Source: Mytilus californianus (taxonomy: Eukaryota; Mollusca; Bivalvia; Mytilida; Mytilidae). Taken from it: a stretch of 64,000 nucleotides of DNA. Positions 11,686 to 23,950 of this stretch are shown one piece after another; position 1 is the first letter of the stretch, and each line of letters starts with the position of its first letter. The notes beneath the pieces were generated by a model. The model saw only the letters and a list, made by a program, of their open reading frames with translations. It searched no databases and was not told the origin of the DNA. The translations under genes and the position numbers were made by a program. Location of the stretch: positions 90,277,285 through 90,341,284 of the forward strand of contig NW_026262734.1 of NCBI RefSeq assembly GCF_021869535.1. The letters run 5' to 3'.

Positions 11686-12334
11686 TTGAATTTTTATCAA
11701 AAAACTTTATTTTAAAGTGTCTCTGTTTTTAGTGCCATCAATAACAAACTGAATACTGTGTTTATAAGTTATATATGAAACCGAAGTAGCAAAAGAAAAT
11801 TTATCATGAATCTTTTAAACCTATCAGAACGTCCGACAAACCACGTGTTTTGTCAAAGATTTTTACATAAGAAAAAACGGCATGACTGAATTGATATTTC
11901 AATCAATAAATAGTTTATTTGTATCTGTTGTTTTTTGCATCAGTATTAACATTTAATGGTTATAAAAGAAGTGACATGAACGCGCTTTCTTTCAGTCAAT
12001 ATTCCAGGCAAAATATGCCTGTTTCCATTCATTTTAATATACTTTTCCCCTACACACGTTCTTCTCAAGTTTAGTGTTTAATTTTATTAACATTTTGACA
12101 AAGATAGATACATAAAAAAGTCCAGAACTTCATTTTTGTTTTGTTTTGTTGAATTAAGAGTATTTATACAAAACATGTCATTGGAAATTCTTTAACAGAT
12201 CAAAATTTTATTATTGCGTAGTTATATATTGTCTGTCAGAAACAATTTCATCTTTTAGTTAAACGATGTCATGTCCTCGATGCAATATTTTACAAAATTA
12301 AAACAGTTTACATTTTACAAAAACATTTGAATGT

Positions 12335-12475
12335 GTTCGCCATGGCGTTGTCAGTTCGTTTTCGATTTATGAGGTTGAATGTATCTTTGGTATCTTTCGC
12401 CTCTCTTGTAAACTCTTTGGTCGGGTTGTTGTCTCTTTGACATATTCCCCATTTCCATTCTCAATTTTATTATCA
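12335..12475 (+). repeat. Mussel-type dispersed repeat fragment upstream of FReD-A
   Basis: CGCCATGGCGTTGTCAGTTC, then a TTTGGTATCTTTCGCCTCT block and GGTCGGGTTGTTGTCTCTTT. Same family as 10930-10990 and 37770-37835; part of the first block recurs near 36480-36540. Confidence 0.6.
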
Positions 12476-12618
12476 TCCAGAGCAAAAAATTGACTAATGT
12501 TCATAGCGCATTACAGAAACTTTTTAACATTCAAATTCAAGTAGTTTGAATCACTTTCTGATTACCATTGTAAATGAAACAGTCAATAAGAACGAAACTG
12601 ATGCTTTCACAAACTTAC

Positions 12619-12695
12619 GGCATAACTGCATTTGTCGTAAGATTTTATTTTCAATACACCTTTGCTGTCTTGAAAGGGAGGTCCAGGTACAAAGC
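12619..12695 (-). pseudogene. Exon-like or RT-like relic shared by both duplicates
   Basis: On the minus strand a 77-base block sits between TTTTAACAG and CC/GTAAGT. In copy B (about 36739-36818) the same block has AACGG and ATAAG, so both splice sites are lost there. One frame of copy B reads YLDLHLTDSKDVLKIKSYDE, which loosely recalls the YLDI...YDKRDDF stretch of the reverse-transcriptase fragment at 25939; copy A is frameshifted in that register. It may be an old retroelement scrap or a dead exon. Confidence 0.3.
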
Positions 12696-13079
12696 CTGTT
12701 AAAAAACATTCATTTTATCTGATTATGTTTTAAAATACATTACCGATAGCCGGCTTATAATTTAGTACAGAAGGCGCGCGTTTCATTTCATCAGTGGCGA
12801 TTAAATCGAACAAGTTAAAAGGCATAATCAATTAAATAAATGTTAAATTATACAATATTTCGCAAGTTTTCATGTAAGTATTTTTATATAACTTCATCAT
12901 TTTCTGTTGAAATTTAGATATTTGTAAGATTAGTAAAACCACAGTTTCCGCTGGCAGCTTTTTGCATTTGACAAAATTGTTTTTTACAATATTACACCCA
13001 GATTGACATGAGACTATGGCGCTGCAAATTGAAATTTAGAAAGTTTAATTGCGAAGAGTAAGATAGGTTATCGAAACAA

Positions 13080-13170
13080 ATATTGTTTTGGCGAAAAAAT
13101 ATTTTTTTGGCGAAAAAAAATTGATTTGGCGACAAAAATATTGTTTTGGCGAAAGGGATGGCGAAAAAAA
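13080..13170. repeat. Short imperfect tandem repeat (TTTTGGCGAAAAA)
   Basis: About five units near 20 bases long, each with a TTTGGCGA core. Copy A only. Confidence 0.7.
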
Positions 13171-13344
13171 AACAACTTAGGGGAAACCCTGGTTAAAACG
13201 TCGACGAGCACACATTTTTTTCCCGGTCGTTACACCCGTTCTCGCTGGTTTTGGAGTCCATGCGATTCCCATAGTTTTTGTTAGGTACATTGATTTGTCT
13301 TTTTGATTATTTGATGGGGATTGAAAACCGGCTAACTACTATTG

Positions 13345-13555
13345 CCATATGTTATCAATCTCCGGCACAGAGATCACATCCGTTCCGTTCAATACTACGT
13401 AACCCTACACTCAATATGACCTCTGCAATTTATCAATCTCCGGCGCAGAGATCATATCCGTTCCGTTCAATACTACTTAACACTACACTCATATTAAGTG
13501 TAGTATTACGAAGCATGTAAGGAACGGATATGAACTCTGCACCGGAGATTGATAT
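13345..13555. repeat. Foldback plus direct repeat, copy A only
   Basis: A block starting TATCAATCTCCGGC...GAGATC is present twice directly (13350, 13432) and once inverted (ending near 13553). The second direct copy and the inverted copy form a stem of about 58 bases with a tiny loop around AGTGTAGTATTA. Nothing comparable is seen at the matching place in copy B, so it is an insertion. An 80-codon ORF across it is a by-product. Confidence 0.8.
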
Positions 13556-14010
13556 TTATAAGAATACTACCTATTTTTTTTTTTAATTGTAACAGAAATG
13601 TGTTTTAGTTTATATGTTGTTACTTATAAAGTTTGATATAATATAAGTTCTGTTTAGTCCCTCCTCCCCCTTTTTGTAATTAATTGTTGGTTTATTTAAA
13701 TGTGTTAAGGGTTCTAATTTTTTTTAGCTTTTTCAGTCTTTTTCGTTAGCATTCAACTGTGCTTTAAATGAACTTTATTATGTTTAGCATAAATGAAAAT
13801 TACGCTAATTAATATAATGCACCTTTAAAGATAAACCTTTATCAGGAACTCTCAAAGCCAGAAAATTGAAAGCCAAGAATTTAAAAGCAAGTAATTGTAT
13901 GGAACTATATAAACAATTAACACATGAGCATGTGTCCAAATGACGTATATTAATGTGTTTATGTAGGTAAAGATATCATGGTGAATTTTGATAAGTCAAG
14001 TTTATCACAG

Positions 14011-14040
14011 TATGTATATATATATATATATATATATACA
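14011..14040. repeat. TA dinucleotide microsatellite
   Basis: TATG(TA)n run of about 28 bases; copy B at about 38290 has only GTATGTATAC. Confidence 0.9.
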
Positions 14041-14489
14041 TACTAACATAAATTGTATGCGCTTATGATGTAAAAAATATAATAACATTTCTTGTACATA
14101 TCAATTTGTAGCTGTTAAGACAAGTTATATATGGTTAATTCTCAATACATATATCAATTTTTTACGCATTCGTCTAACATTCACATATTTTACAGTAAAA
14201 ATAATGCAACCCTTTCGTATTAAAAGGTAACTTTTAATAAGTACAGTCAAACGCAGATGTCAGAAAAAATATTTGCCTCATTTCTTTTCAAAATAAATTA
14301 CCAAGGACTTGATGCAGTAGAATATCTTGTAGGACAAAAACAAACCAACAATTAATGTAATATATAGATACTGGAAAAGAGTCAATCGCAATTAGCGCTG
14401 GGAAGTTTGACCTGTCTCTGGAAACGACATTGGCGAAAGACTGCTAAAAGACATACCTGTCCAGAAAACACCCTGGCTTTTTATAGTTT

Positions 14490-14605
14490 GCTATGGGTAT
14501 GGTTTTTGCTCATTTTGACCGACAGATCCTTACTTCTACGTCATTTGATATCAAGTGAAGAGTTGTCTCATTGGAAATCATACCGCATCTTCTTATTTTT
14601 TATAG
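14490..14605 (+). repeat. Dispersed retroelement-tail fragment
   Basis: TTTATAGTTTGCTATGGGTA through GAGTTGTCTCATTGG to the CATCTTCTTA end. Shared with 39830-39970 in copy B and, as a family, with 17255-17300, 27500-27660, 34190-34235, 53200-53345 and 56930-56970. Confidence 0.6.
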
Positions 14606-15320
14606 ATACTGAACAAACAAACCCCACCAAAAACTGGAGTTGATATTTAGGTGCTGCGGAATGGTAAGGAGATCCTGCATCCATCATAAGGCATTTTCTT
14701 CTGCGACTGTTTTGATATTCGTAAGATAGTTTAAACTTGCACGAGCATTCGAGCCTTTAATCAAAATACGACATTCACGTTTTCTATTATTTTCACATGT
14801 ACAGTACTTCGTTTTTGTGATTCTTTCTTGTTACATTATTGTCTTTGGTTCTTGTTTTTTTTTTCTACTTTTGTTTTATTTGATCTTTATTTTGTATTTT
14901 TGTTTTGTTTTATTTTTTTTTGGTTTATATTGTTGTAGCTAAGTTTTTAGGGTGCGGAAGAGTATATTTTGGTTATTGTTTTGTGTTAAAAAAAAGGTGA
15001 GATATACGCCAATGAGACATCAACCAAACTACAAGAAACCCCAAAAGACATCAATATAGTTTGTCAACTGCCTCTTTACAGTATGTCATGCGTTAAATAT
15101 TACAGAGTCCATGAAAGAGAAACAATCAAAGATCTGCCATTATAATCAATGTCTCAAAAAAATGCATTTGATATATAGCATCTGTGTCATTGGCATCAAA
15201 CCTTGTATTGAATCATTTTCTTTATTATTGAGAATACGTGTAAGATGAATATTAAATGCACAATGCAATTGTTGGAATTGAATATTTCTAGACTTCATTG
15301 AGACAAACGTAATTGTGTGC

Positions 15321-18300
15321 GTTAATTTTGTCTAAAAATAGATCTAAATGAATATGAAATTCACTGACTTTGTTATAGAGGTTGACACAAAACACATGAT
15401 CATACATATAAATTAGGCCTGTATCGCTGAATTAATGTTTCTGTTTCAAAATTCTTAACCTTACACCTTTGCGATGTGTGAGACACATGAGAAAGAAAAA
15501 AAGAGATTGCTTTTTATTTCCAGAACGTTCGATTTATATTTTCCGGAAATTCAGCTCCTTCATTTTTATGGAATTTGGTTGGAAGATTTATTTCGCAAAA
15601 ATTGGGTCATCTTGTATCATTTCTTTTGGATATTTCAGGAAATATTTTGCTATGTCTCAATGAGATTTAACAGTATAGGGTTCTATTTTGGGACAATTTA
15701 TATCAAAATTGTTGAAATGTTTACCAGGTTTAATCGAAAGTATGGACAATTTTATTTTTTGTTTAGTGGATCTATAATTCAATTTAAAAGCTTTAGGCAT
15801 TATAACTGTGGACCTTTTTCAACTGTAACAAATCATTACTTTATCTTAAAATTCGTTACCAGTATTTTGTTTACATGTAACTTCATCTCCCTCACTATTT
15901 TATGCATAAAATGTAAAGAAATGAGTTTGGAGGGTTTAAGAAAAAGATGATTAATCTCCCCCCTCCGCACTCACTATTTTATGCATAACATGTAAAGAAA
16001 TTAATTTGGAAGGTGTAAGAAAAAATTTACATAGACTCCAAAATGGGCGGGTTCAACATATTAGCTGCTGCTTCTGGTGCATCTATTTCGGTGGAATGTC
16101 TTCTTCGAAATTTAAAATAAATTTATCGACACCCCTTCTTTTTTTTACTGAAAGTAGAATATGGAAAGGTAAGGATATAATTATCTTTTTACCTTTCTCT
16201 CGCTCTTCATATGTCTTTTTTTTCTTTCAATATTTTTTGTTTTCATGCAAAAGAGTTAGTGTCAGTTGTAGCTATGCAACTGGTTTATGAGTCATGTAAA
16301 AAAAGGTAAGTCTACAGCAAAACCCTAAACACAAGTAGTATGCATTTTTGCCTCAATTGTACAATTATTTATTGATTGTAGGAAAAAATTGCATAGACCT
16401 ATACCTGGATGTAGTCCAGTCGTCCACACCAGCTCCGTGTATATACATATATTTTTTTATCCTCAGGAAAAATATTTCACTCCTATTACAATACATATAG
16501 AGTGACATGTCTTCCTGATGACTGTTACCTTGTGAACTAACACGTTAAAAATTGGATAAGTGTGTACTTCTTGTACTTGAAACAAAAAGAATCGTTTTTT
16601 TTTAATTTTTTGTATACATCATTGCTAATGCCTCTTTAAGGAGAGCGATGATAACATTAAATGAATTTTTGTTTTTACCTCAATTTGTTTTATTTTTACT
16701 TTTTACCTGAACGTTTTCTCGTGAATTTAAAATAATAGCGTCCTAACTAAAACGGGACAAACATTTAAAAGATCAAGTTTTCAGTGTTTACGGTGGAGGC
16801 AATATTTTGTCATTAAATTTCCAACTGGTACTTATATGTGTAGTGATCTTTATGTTTTGTTATGTACACACGTTTAAGCTCATACTAAACAGTAGTTGGT
16901 TAAGCAAGGTACTTGATCAAAAATGAGCTTTTTAATGTACACAGTCCTTTGCGTGTTTTATCATGTGTCGTATGCATTCTGTACATTTGCAAGCAACCCA
17001 AATCATGTAAATATTGGCCTCCTTATTTCAAAGCTTTCATTAATGTATACACGAAAACTTTCATGTCATTTTATATGGTATATTTGCCTTTGCTGTTTTA
17101 AGATCCAAAGGATATTTAAACTCATAAGTCGGAGACAAACTGACAACGCCATGGCGTAAAATGACGAAACGACTGAGCAAATAAATATAATAAAAGCCCT
17201 TTAACATGAAATATAGTTAGCTATTAACTTCCACTTCATTCGAACTTTGGTGGAAAGTTGTCTCATTGGCAATCATATCACATCTCCTTATTTTAATATA
17301 GATAGGTAAGAGTGAGAGTATGGTAGTTTATTTTTGTCAATACTTCACTTACTACACGTGAATAGACACGTGTTATTTTTATTTGTAGTACATATATAAA
17401 ACAATTGAAGTTACAACCCTTTAATATGTTCATTTCTAAAATTTCTAAATATTAGAGAAATAAAACATTAAATTTTTTATTCCATTAAACTAATAAATTC
17501 AGTAGAGTGATAAACTATTTAAATGCAATTGAAAGTAAAGTATCAACGATCTCCTTCATAAAAGTTAAGCTGCAAGAATCAAAAATAAAAAATACCACAA
17601 CGGGCATTTTTTTTTATTAAGATAAAATGTTTTATTTCAATATCAGGTACGCTCTCTCACCTAATGAAGGAAACTGAAGGTGAATGAGCCGACCGTTCCA
17701 AAGTACTGGTAGGCGGTGGTGTTCTCGCCGATGGACTGTTATAAATTCGGAATAATAAAAGCGTGCATACACGCTAAAGTGAGCTTGACATTATATTGCA
17801 TCCAACGTCTTAAGTCCACAATTACAAATTTAAAAGTATGCGTAATCCTAACAACTGAGATATTCTGGACTAGTAACCGTTTAGGTTATCATCATTTATT
17901 AAAATAAACAAGAATGAGATTTACAGATCATTTGAAAGTCATTACTTATTTTCAAATTTTGCTTTGTTTCAGAAAAGGGTACTCTTATATTAATGGGAAG
18001 ATATTTATTATTACAACAAAACAATTTTTTTAATGATATTTTTTATGTTAAAATAGGGCTACCAAATGAAACAAAATAAAATATTTATTTTTCTAAGGCA
18101 TGTCATTACAGTTATAGGTACCAGTCTTGTATGACAACTCCATTTTCCGTTGCATGTCAAAACATGGAGTGAAATAAAATAGTCCATTTTTTTCTGAATT
18201 TTGTTCTGGACTCAATTTTTTCTGCTTGATCAAAAGTTGATGCTGAATTGAAATATCTATTTAGATTTTAAAAAAAGTTGCATCTTTTTGGGGATATCTA

Positions 18301-19270
18301 AGCAGGAAAGTGGAAGGATATCATGTTTACTGGAAGTGGGCTAGTAAAAACAGCAAACAGAAAGTAGAAAAAAGTAGTTATGACTACATGGTTTCATTAC
18401 TTTTTATTCTTCGTAGCATGAGGAACTTTTTTTCCTTTTAATCACAATTTCACATTACTACATACATGATATGTATATGAAAAAAAATTAATCTATGTAG
18501 CATTTTATTTTGAAAAAAATTCAAAGATCAGCTGTTTAGCATGAAAGCCTATGGAGCAGTCGATTACAAGACTGCAACCTTTATATGCTTTGGAAAATAC
18601 ATTACAAAAGAGAGACAAAAGATAACACAGGGATAATGAAAAATTATAATTCACTAACAATAAACAGTCTACAATACACTACAGAGAAAATCACGTATCC
18701 AACCAAAGAAGGGGATAAACAAATTATTAAAGTTTTTTGATATAACACATTGTTTGGGCGGGCGGGTGTAGAGGAGATGTTTTTTTCTTAAAATAATTTA
18801 CTTCATTCAAAATGTCTTCAATACAATGTTTTTTTCGGAATGCAGATAAACAAAACAGTCTGTTTCTCTTGAAAATCAGGGGCAAAATACTTCTTCTTGT
18901 ATAATTCCTAAAAAAAAAAAAATAGATTTTGACAAAATAAAAATAAAAAAAAGAGATAAATGGCCTTATTAACACCGTTCTTCTTATTCATGTATAATTT
19001 ATAAAAAAAACATTAAAAAAAAAAACAACTTGTCAGCAATCAATCATTAGGATTTAATGAGCACATACAAATTATAATGAGCTATATTTGTGTCCGTTTG
19101 GATATGTATATCGTGTTTCAGATGGTTTGGAATTTACAAATATATCCTTTGTACATTAGAAAAATCTGTAGAAATATCTTATTATAATAACATCATGAAA
19201 ATGATAACATTCTAAATACCTAATGTAATATTATAAATACACAAAAAAAAAAAAAAAAAACTGAAGTTAA
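15321..19270. other. Gene-poor spacer between the duplicated blocks
   Basis: AT-rich. Contents noted: a direct repeat of about 78 bases (CTCACTATTTTATGCATAA at 15890 and 15968), a SINE middle fragment at 16499-16555 (GACATGTCTTCCTGATGACT, also in the SINE at 58286), and a repeat tail at 17255-17300. ORFs such as 15474-15950 and 18727-18975 are low-complexity with no recognisable domain. No gene supported. Confidence 0.6.
16499..16555 (+). repeat. SINE middle-part fragment
   Basis: Matches the segment of the tRNA-derived SINE at 58286-58619 that reads ACATGTCTT...GTTACC...GAGCTAAC...GTTAAAA. No tail or tRNA part is left. Confidence 0.5.
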
Positions 19271-19492
19271 AGGAGACGTGACCCTTTTCTTTAATAAATC
19301 AATAAATATTAGTCTTAGACCATGTTTCGTACAAATTTGTTTGTCAAAATCCGATCAATCGGCATTTTGTAGGTAAAAGAATCCTGCGCTTATCATAATC
19401 AATGACTTTTAATTACATAATGGTCACGTGATCATGCTTACGTCAAAGGTTACTGAGAAAATGTCTTAAACTGGACGATGTCGATCACTTGT
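19267..19492 (+). mobile_element. Truncated end of the TTAA transposon family found at 30552
   Basis: TTAA then AGGAGACGTGACCC, followed by about 220 bases matching the reverse complement of 32985-33214 (shared blocks GATCAATCGGCATTTT, ATCACGTGATC/GTCACGTGATC, CTGGACGATGTCGAT). The other terminus was not found, so this is a fragment. No ORF. Confidence 0.7.
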
Positions 19493-19754
19493 GAAAATTT
19501 ATATAAAAAAAATATAGACTTCATGCGTCCTAAGTGCTTTGCTATTCAATGGAATTTTAAATTATTAAATATTTAATGTTAATCTTTGACAAAATGATGT
19601 CAAACAGATTATAACAAGATATCAGAAAAATACTATAAACATATATATATAACAAACAAAATGTAGATACGCACTCTTGGATGGATTTTATTCGAAAAGC
19701 GTTCAATCAATTTTGCGTCAATTGCAAGCATATAATTATATCTCCGTTCATTGT

Positions 19755-20240
19755 ATTGTGTTAATAGATATAGAAAGATGTGGTATGAGTGCCAATGAGA
19801 CAACTCTCCATCCAAGTAACAATTTATAAAAGTAAACCATTATAGGTCAAGGTACGGCCTTCAACACGGAGCATTGGCTCACACCAAACAGCAAGCTATA
19901 AAGGGCCCCAAAAAATTACTAGTGTAAAACTATTTAAACGGGAAAACCAACGGTCTAATCTATATAAAAACGAGAAACGAGAAACACGTATGAACTACAT
20001 AAACAGACGACAACTACTGTACATAAGATTCCTGACTTAGGACAGGTGCAAACATTTGCAGCGGGATTAAACGATTTAATGGTACCAAACCATCTCCCTT
20101 TTCTGAAACAATAGTATAACATCACAACATAGAAAGACACACCATAAAATATCAATTGGAAGACTTAACTCAATCAAAAAACGTAAATTAACACACAATG
20201 AACGAATAAATTTGATCTGTGATACCTGAATGCAAATACA
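19755..20240 (-). mobile_element. Retroelement 3'-end fragment, inverted
   Basis: Reverse complement of the tail seen at 27240-27660: GATGTGGTATGAGTGCCAAT, GGCCTTCAACACGGAGCATT, CAAGCTATAAAGGGCCCCAA, and the GTGTGTCTTTCTATGTTGTG block. Truncated before any coding part. The 66-codon ORF here is a coincidence of the repeat. Confidence 0.75.
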
Positions 20241-20803
20241 TAGTTAATAAAAATTACAAGGGATAAATAAGTAAGGTCAAAAGTAAATAAACAGGTTTAA
20301 ACAAGGTTAAAGTATGATACCACTGTGAAATGTTAAACAATATTTAGAAAATCATCACTTTTGAAAAAACCTGCGTCATATTATACGTAGGTAAATGAAA
20401 ATAATTTTTTTTGTTAAGTATACTTCTTCTTCTGTGTTTATAAAATCTTCCGTTTAGGAATACCAAGTTCATATTTATAAATATAGTGTGGTGTTTTGCA
20501 GATTCATGTTTCCATCCAGCGAACCTTCTAGCTGCAGGTGTTTTCCCGTATTTCTATATATCTTTACTTTTGATCCACCGTGTCTGGGCGATACCTTACA
20601 TAAATGTGTAGACATCTTTAGACTGTTGCGTTATTTTTAGATTTTTTTAAACTTGGGGATTCATTCTTAATCCTTTTATTCCAGTCATCTTTATGTAAAG
20701 CAAATGCGAAATTCAATCAATTCATAGTTTAAACAAATGTTGATGGCATTGACGACTAGTGTCTTCAATCGAAGAAATCCTTTCAGATATAATGTATATT
20801 TTT

Positions 20804-21473
20804 AATAACATTAACGGTACCAATTTTATTGTACCAGATGCGCATTTCGGCAATAAATGTCTCTTCAGTGATGTTGAAGGCTAAAATATTTAAAGAACCA
20901 AAACCAAGGACTAACAAACAAAACAAGAAGACACAATGTATAGCCAAAGCCGGTCAAGAAATCAGAGAATTACATGAGAAAGATATATTCCTTCAAAATA
21001 ATTTCCTAAATTTTGAAACCGTAAATTTTCAAAACACAATTTCTGTATTTTCATGCCAGTACCGAAGTACTGGCTACTGGGCTTGTGATACCCTCGGGGA
21101 CTAACAGCAGAGGTATCTACCTAGTGGTAGTAATAACATTAACGGTACTACTGTTACTGCACCAAATGCTCATTTTGAAAACAAATGACTCTTCAATGAT
21201 GCTAGAAGCAAAACATATTTAAAAACCCAAAACTTATTCAAATATTAAAGAGCTTATCAACCAAAAAAAGGACAAAATGTATAACCAAAACCATCCAAGA
21301 AATTAGAGCTTTGCAGGAGAATTTTTTTAACGACACATTTAAATTAAACAATATACGTATTTTCTTCGCAGTACATAGGTACTAGCTATTGGGCTGGTGA
21401 TACCTTCGATAATTAACAGTGGCCCATGCAGCAGAGGTATCTACCCAGTAAATGTAATAACATTAACGGTACC
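20804..21473 (+). repeat. Tandemly duplicated dispersed repeat, about 326-bp unit
   Basis: AATAACATTAACGGTAC recurs at 20804, 21132 and 21456, framing two diverged units. Each carries ACCAGATGCGCATTT or a variant, TGTCTCTTCAGTGATG, and GTGATACC...GGGGACTAACAG. A third copy of the same family lies at 53570-53880. Confidence 0.75.
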
Positions 21474-22165
21474 TATGGTATAAATAATAAAGCATAAATA
21501 GTCCACAACACCCGACGTAAACCGAGGGTGATTTCAGGAGCTCCTATAAGTAAGTTCGTTATGTTCCACTAGTGTCACCGGTTTTTCCTCTTTGCAAGTA
21601 AAACACGGTGATTCATCGCATTAGGTGACGTCACGAACGAGGAGAGGACTGAAATGTGGCTGATAAGAAATTAATTTGACAAATTTTGTAAACTAATTCA
21701 TCAATAAAACAAGCGAGCAATCAACTCTTTTATAAACTTACAATATCTTAAATCGAAGCTTTTACTTTTTATAAGTACATGTTAACTATAAAATTGTCGA
21801 ATTTATTCAAACAGTTTGTTTGTATTTCTATGCATTGATATAAAATTGTCATGGAAGGCACGCACAGCCACGAATGTTGCATTTTATTGAGAAATAGATG
21901 TAATTTGGTTTGCCCCACTTCGATGTCTGCTAATCAAAATTACGGATTTTAATGAATAATATTTATGCCTGTAATGTGATAATAGATATTTGTTATTTTC
22001 CTCTTTAATTTATCGCCTTTTTCTGTCCTCAGTGTCTTCAATTTTGACAAATCTGTAAATGACATTCATTTTGGAATCAGTACAAATAATGATAAAACAT
22101 TTCCAATAAAAATGTCAACAAAACACCACACCGAAAACACAAATTTGAGCAACACGACCCCGACT
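21474..22165. other. Spacer left of copy B
   Basis: No gene recognised. ORFs are short and not conserved. Confidence 0.4.
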
Positions 22166-22167
22166 AA

Positions 22168-22345
22168 CTATTTTATTTTCAGGGTCGTCGGTTATCGGTG
22201 GACGATGTGGTCTGTCTCATTGTGCGACAATGTTTTATCAGTTCCGATTCAATATTGCTTAGGCTTTTTAAATGTTTTATTCAAGCCCATAGATAAGTCT
22301 GATATAGACGAAACACGCGTCTGCACTACTTTATTATGACATTGA
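22168..22345. repeat. Dispersed element end with GACG hairpin, copy B
   Basis: Matches 1-175 in order, including GGACGATGTGGTCTGTC, GGCTTTTTAAATG and the hairpin at 22306-22322. It marks the left limit of copy B as far as copy A can be compared. Short ORFs on both strands here are repeat by-products. Confidence 0.6.
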
Positions 22346-22906
22346 TATCTTTTCTTAGCTTTTAAAGATGTTTTGCAGAGGGAAATAACCCTTACGAATG
22401 AACAAAAGGTGATTCCTGCCTTTACAAACAAGTGGCAAAAGCTTTATGTAATGTGAGGATTTGACTCGGTAAAGGAATAGAAAAGTATGACACGATATGC
22501 ATTGTCTGTCAGATCGATGAGTTTACTTTCCCTAAAATAAAACCTTCTTAAAGTTAACACTTTGACCTTTAAATTAGAATCTAAAGTGATAAAAAAGACA
22601 AAAGTGTTCGGTACTTATATATGATTAAGACTTTTGATGTCTTTACTTAATGACTTACGATAAATAAATATTTAACCTGGAATGTCGCAAATAAACAAAG
22701 TTAAGCGTTAGAAAAATTCAAGATGTCAAAGTTACCAGCTGTAACCTCTTCTAATTTAAAGGAAATTTGAGATAATTGCTTTTTTGTTGTCATTTTTTAA
22801 TTTAATGGGTTTTTTTTTGCTTTACTTTATTAGTAAACATTGTTCAATTCATCTATCACGAATTATTTATATATTTAATTGTGTGTATAATAGGAAGATC
22901 ATTTAC

Positions 22907-22956
22907 CTCCTTCGTCGTCATCACTGCTACTTCCTGACCGATTTCCGCCTTGACTC
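22907..22956 (-). CDS. Candidate small exon conserved downstream of FReD-B
   Basis: Paralogous block to 629-675: AG acceptor, GTAAAT donor, frame giving SQGGNRSGSSSDDDEG, and a 3-base length difference that preserves the frame. Ser/Asp-rich, so a linker rather than a folded domain if translated. See the entry at 629 for the doubts. Confidence 0.25.
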
Positions 22957-23684
22957 CTAATCCACAGAAACCAGAATCACTTTTTTTTCAGCCGCAGTAT
23001 ATTCAACTTTTCTAATTTATCTATTTTCTATTTCCGAAGTTCGCAAGTTCTGGGACAGCGGAATTAATTCCTGATAAAACGGGTGTATATGCCATCGTGA
23101 TCGTACAAATGTATATATTCATAAATAAATATCAATAGCATCAATAAGAGATTTAAAAATCATATCGATTCCTTTTTTTTTTAACTCCACGTAAAAGTTC
23201 AATAAGATTTCTTTTGTCGCAGTATTTAACATTAATGTTAGTGTAGTGTCAAACGTTCTTGGTTATTTAACCACGGTTGATGATTTAGTCTTTTTTTTAA
23301 ACAAAACTAAACGGCTGCATAACCTGCATTTGCATATTTAATCATTTAAGTGAAATTATGTCAGATGACTTTCCACACCAAAGAAGGAATGTTCATATTC
23401 GTAATCACAATAAAAAGAACCAAATATAAAGAAATATTTAATAACGAACAAAATAAATGCGTTGATAGTATACATAAAATAACACAAAGTATATTGACTA
23501 CCGTTTGTGTGATTAAACAATACAAGGCAAGCAACAGTTAGCACTGAAAATGATTTACATGTGTAAATCAATGCCATATATTGAACTTCCAATGCAATTA
23601 GAATTAAATATGTATTGATAAATGTGTTGTTTATATCTTAGAATTTTTTAAGTTTCAAGTGAAAACTTAAACATGCAAACATAT

Positions 23685-23950
23685 TTAATTTGGTTTAATT
23701 TTCATTTCAGTTCTTTTCAAGGAATTAAATTGCTGCCATGTTTTCCAATGTACACTCCGATCCGGATATCCTACAACGTAAGCATGTCCTGTATATAGTC
23801 CATTGATGTTACCACGTGAACAGTCATTAAACCACCAGGCGCTAGTCTTCATCAAGGAACAGTGATAATCGCTGTCGTCATTATCACGATCCCATGTACT
23901 AAACATCATACCGTTTAGACTTTCATCATCGAAATCAGTCATTGCATCAC
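23685..23950 (-). CDS. FReD-B exon 5: C-terminal ligand/calcium subdomain and stop
   Basis: Residues 249-336 and TAA. One codon longer than in FReD-A (WQQFNSL against WQSNSL). DRDND, Cys279, Cys292, NINGLYTGHAY and TEMKIKP are kept. The acceptor is TTGTCAG. Changes relative to FReD-A cluster around the calcium loop and the WW/DC pocket region. Confidence 0.92.

Larger units (their letters stand above)
11686..15320. other. Upstream flank of FReD-A within the duplicated block
   Basis: No supportable gene. Homologous with 35832-40825 through scattered conserved stretches (12619-12695, 14270-14330, 14640-14830, 14995-15120, 15180-15310). It also holds repeats of its own: short GGCGAAAAA repeats (13080-13170), a foldback (13345-13555), a TA microsatellite (14011-14040) and dispersed repeat pieces (14490-14605). 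Cis-regulation of FReD-A would be expected near 11700-11900 but no clear element was seen. Confidence 0.6.

Noticed and set aside
11686..11700. Start of FReD-A at 11700
   Set aside because: The codon there is TTG; the first ATG is at 11685 and aligns with the start of FReD-B.
15469..15950. 158-codon ORF on the plus strand
   Set aside because: Phe/Ile-rich low-complexity translation, no domain, not conserved in copy B, and overlapped by another frame.
22112..22431. Overlapping ORFs on both strands
   Set aside because: Both fall in the dispersed element that also lies at 1-175, where the frames are broken.
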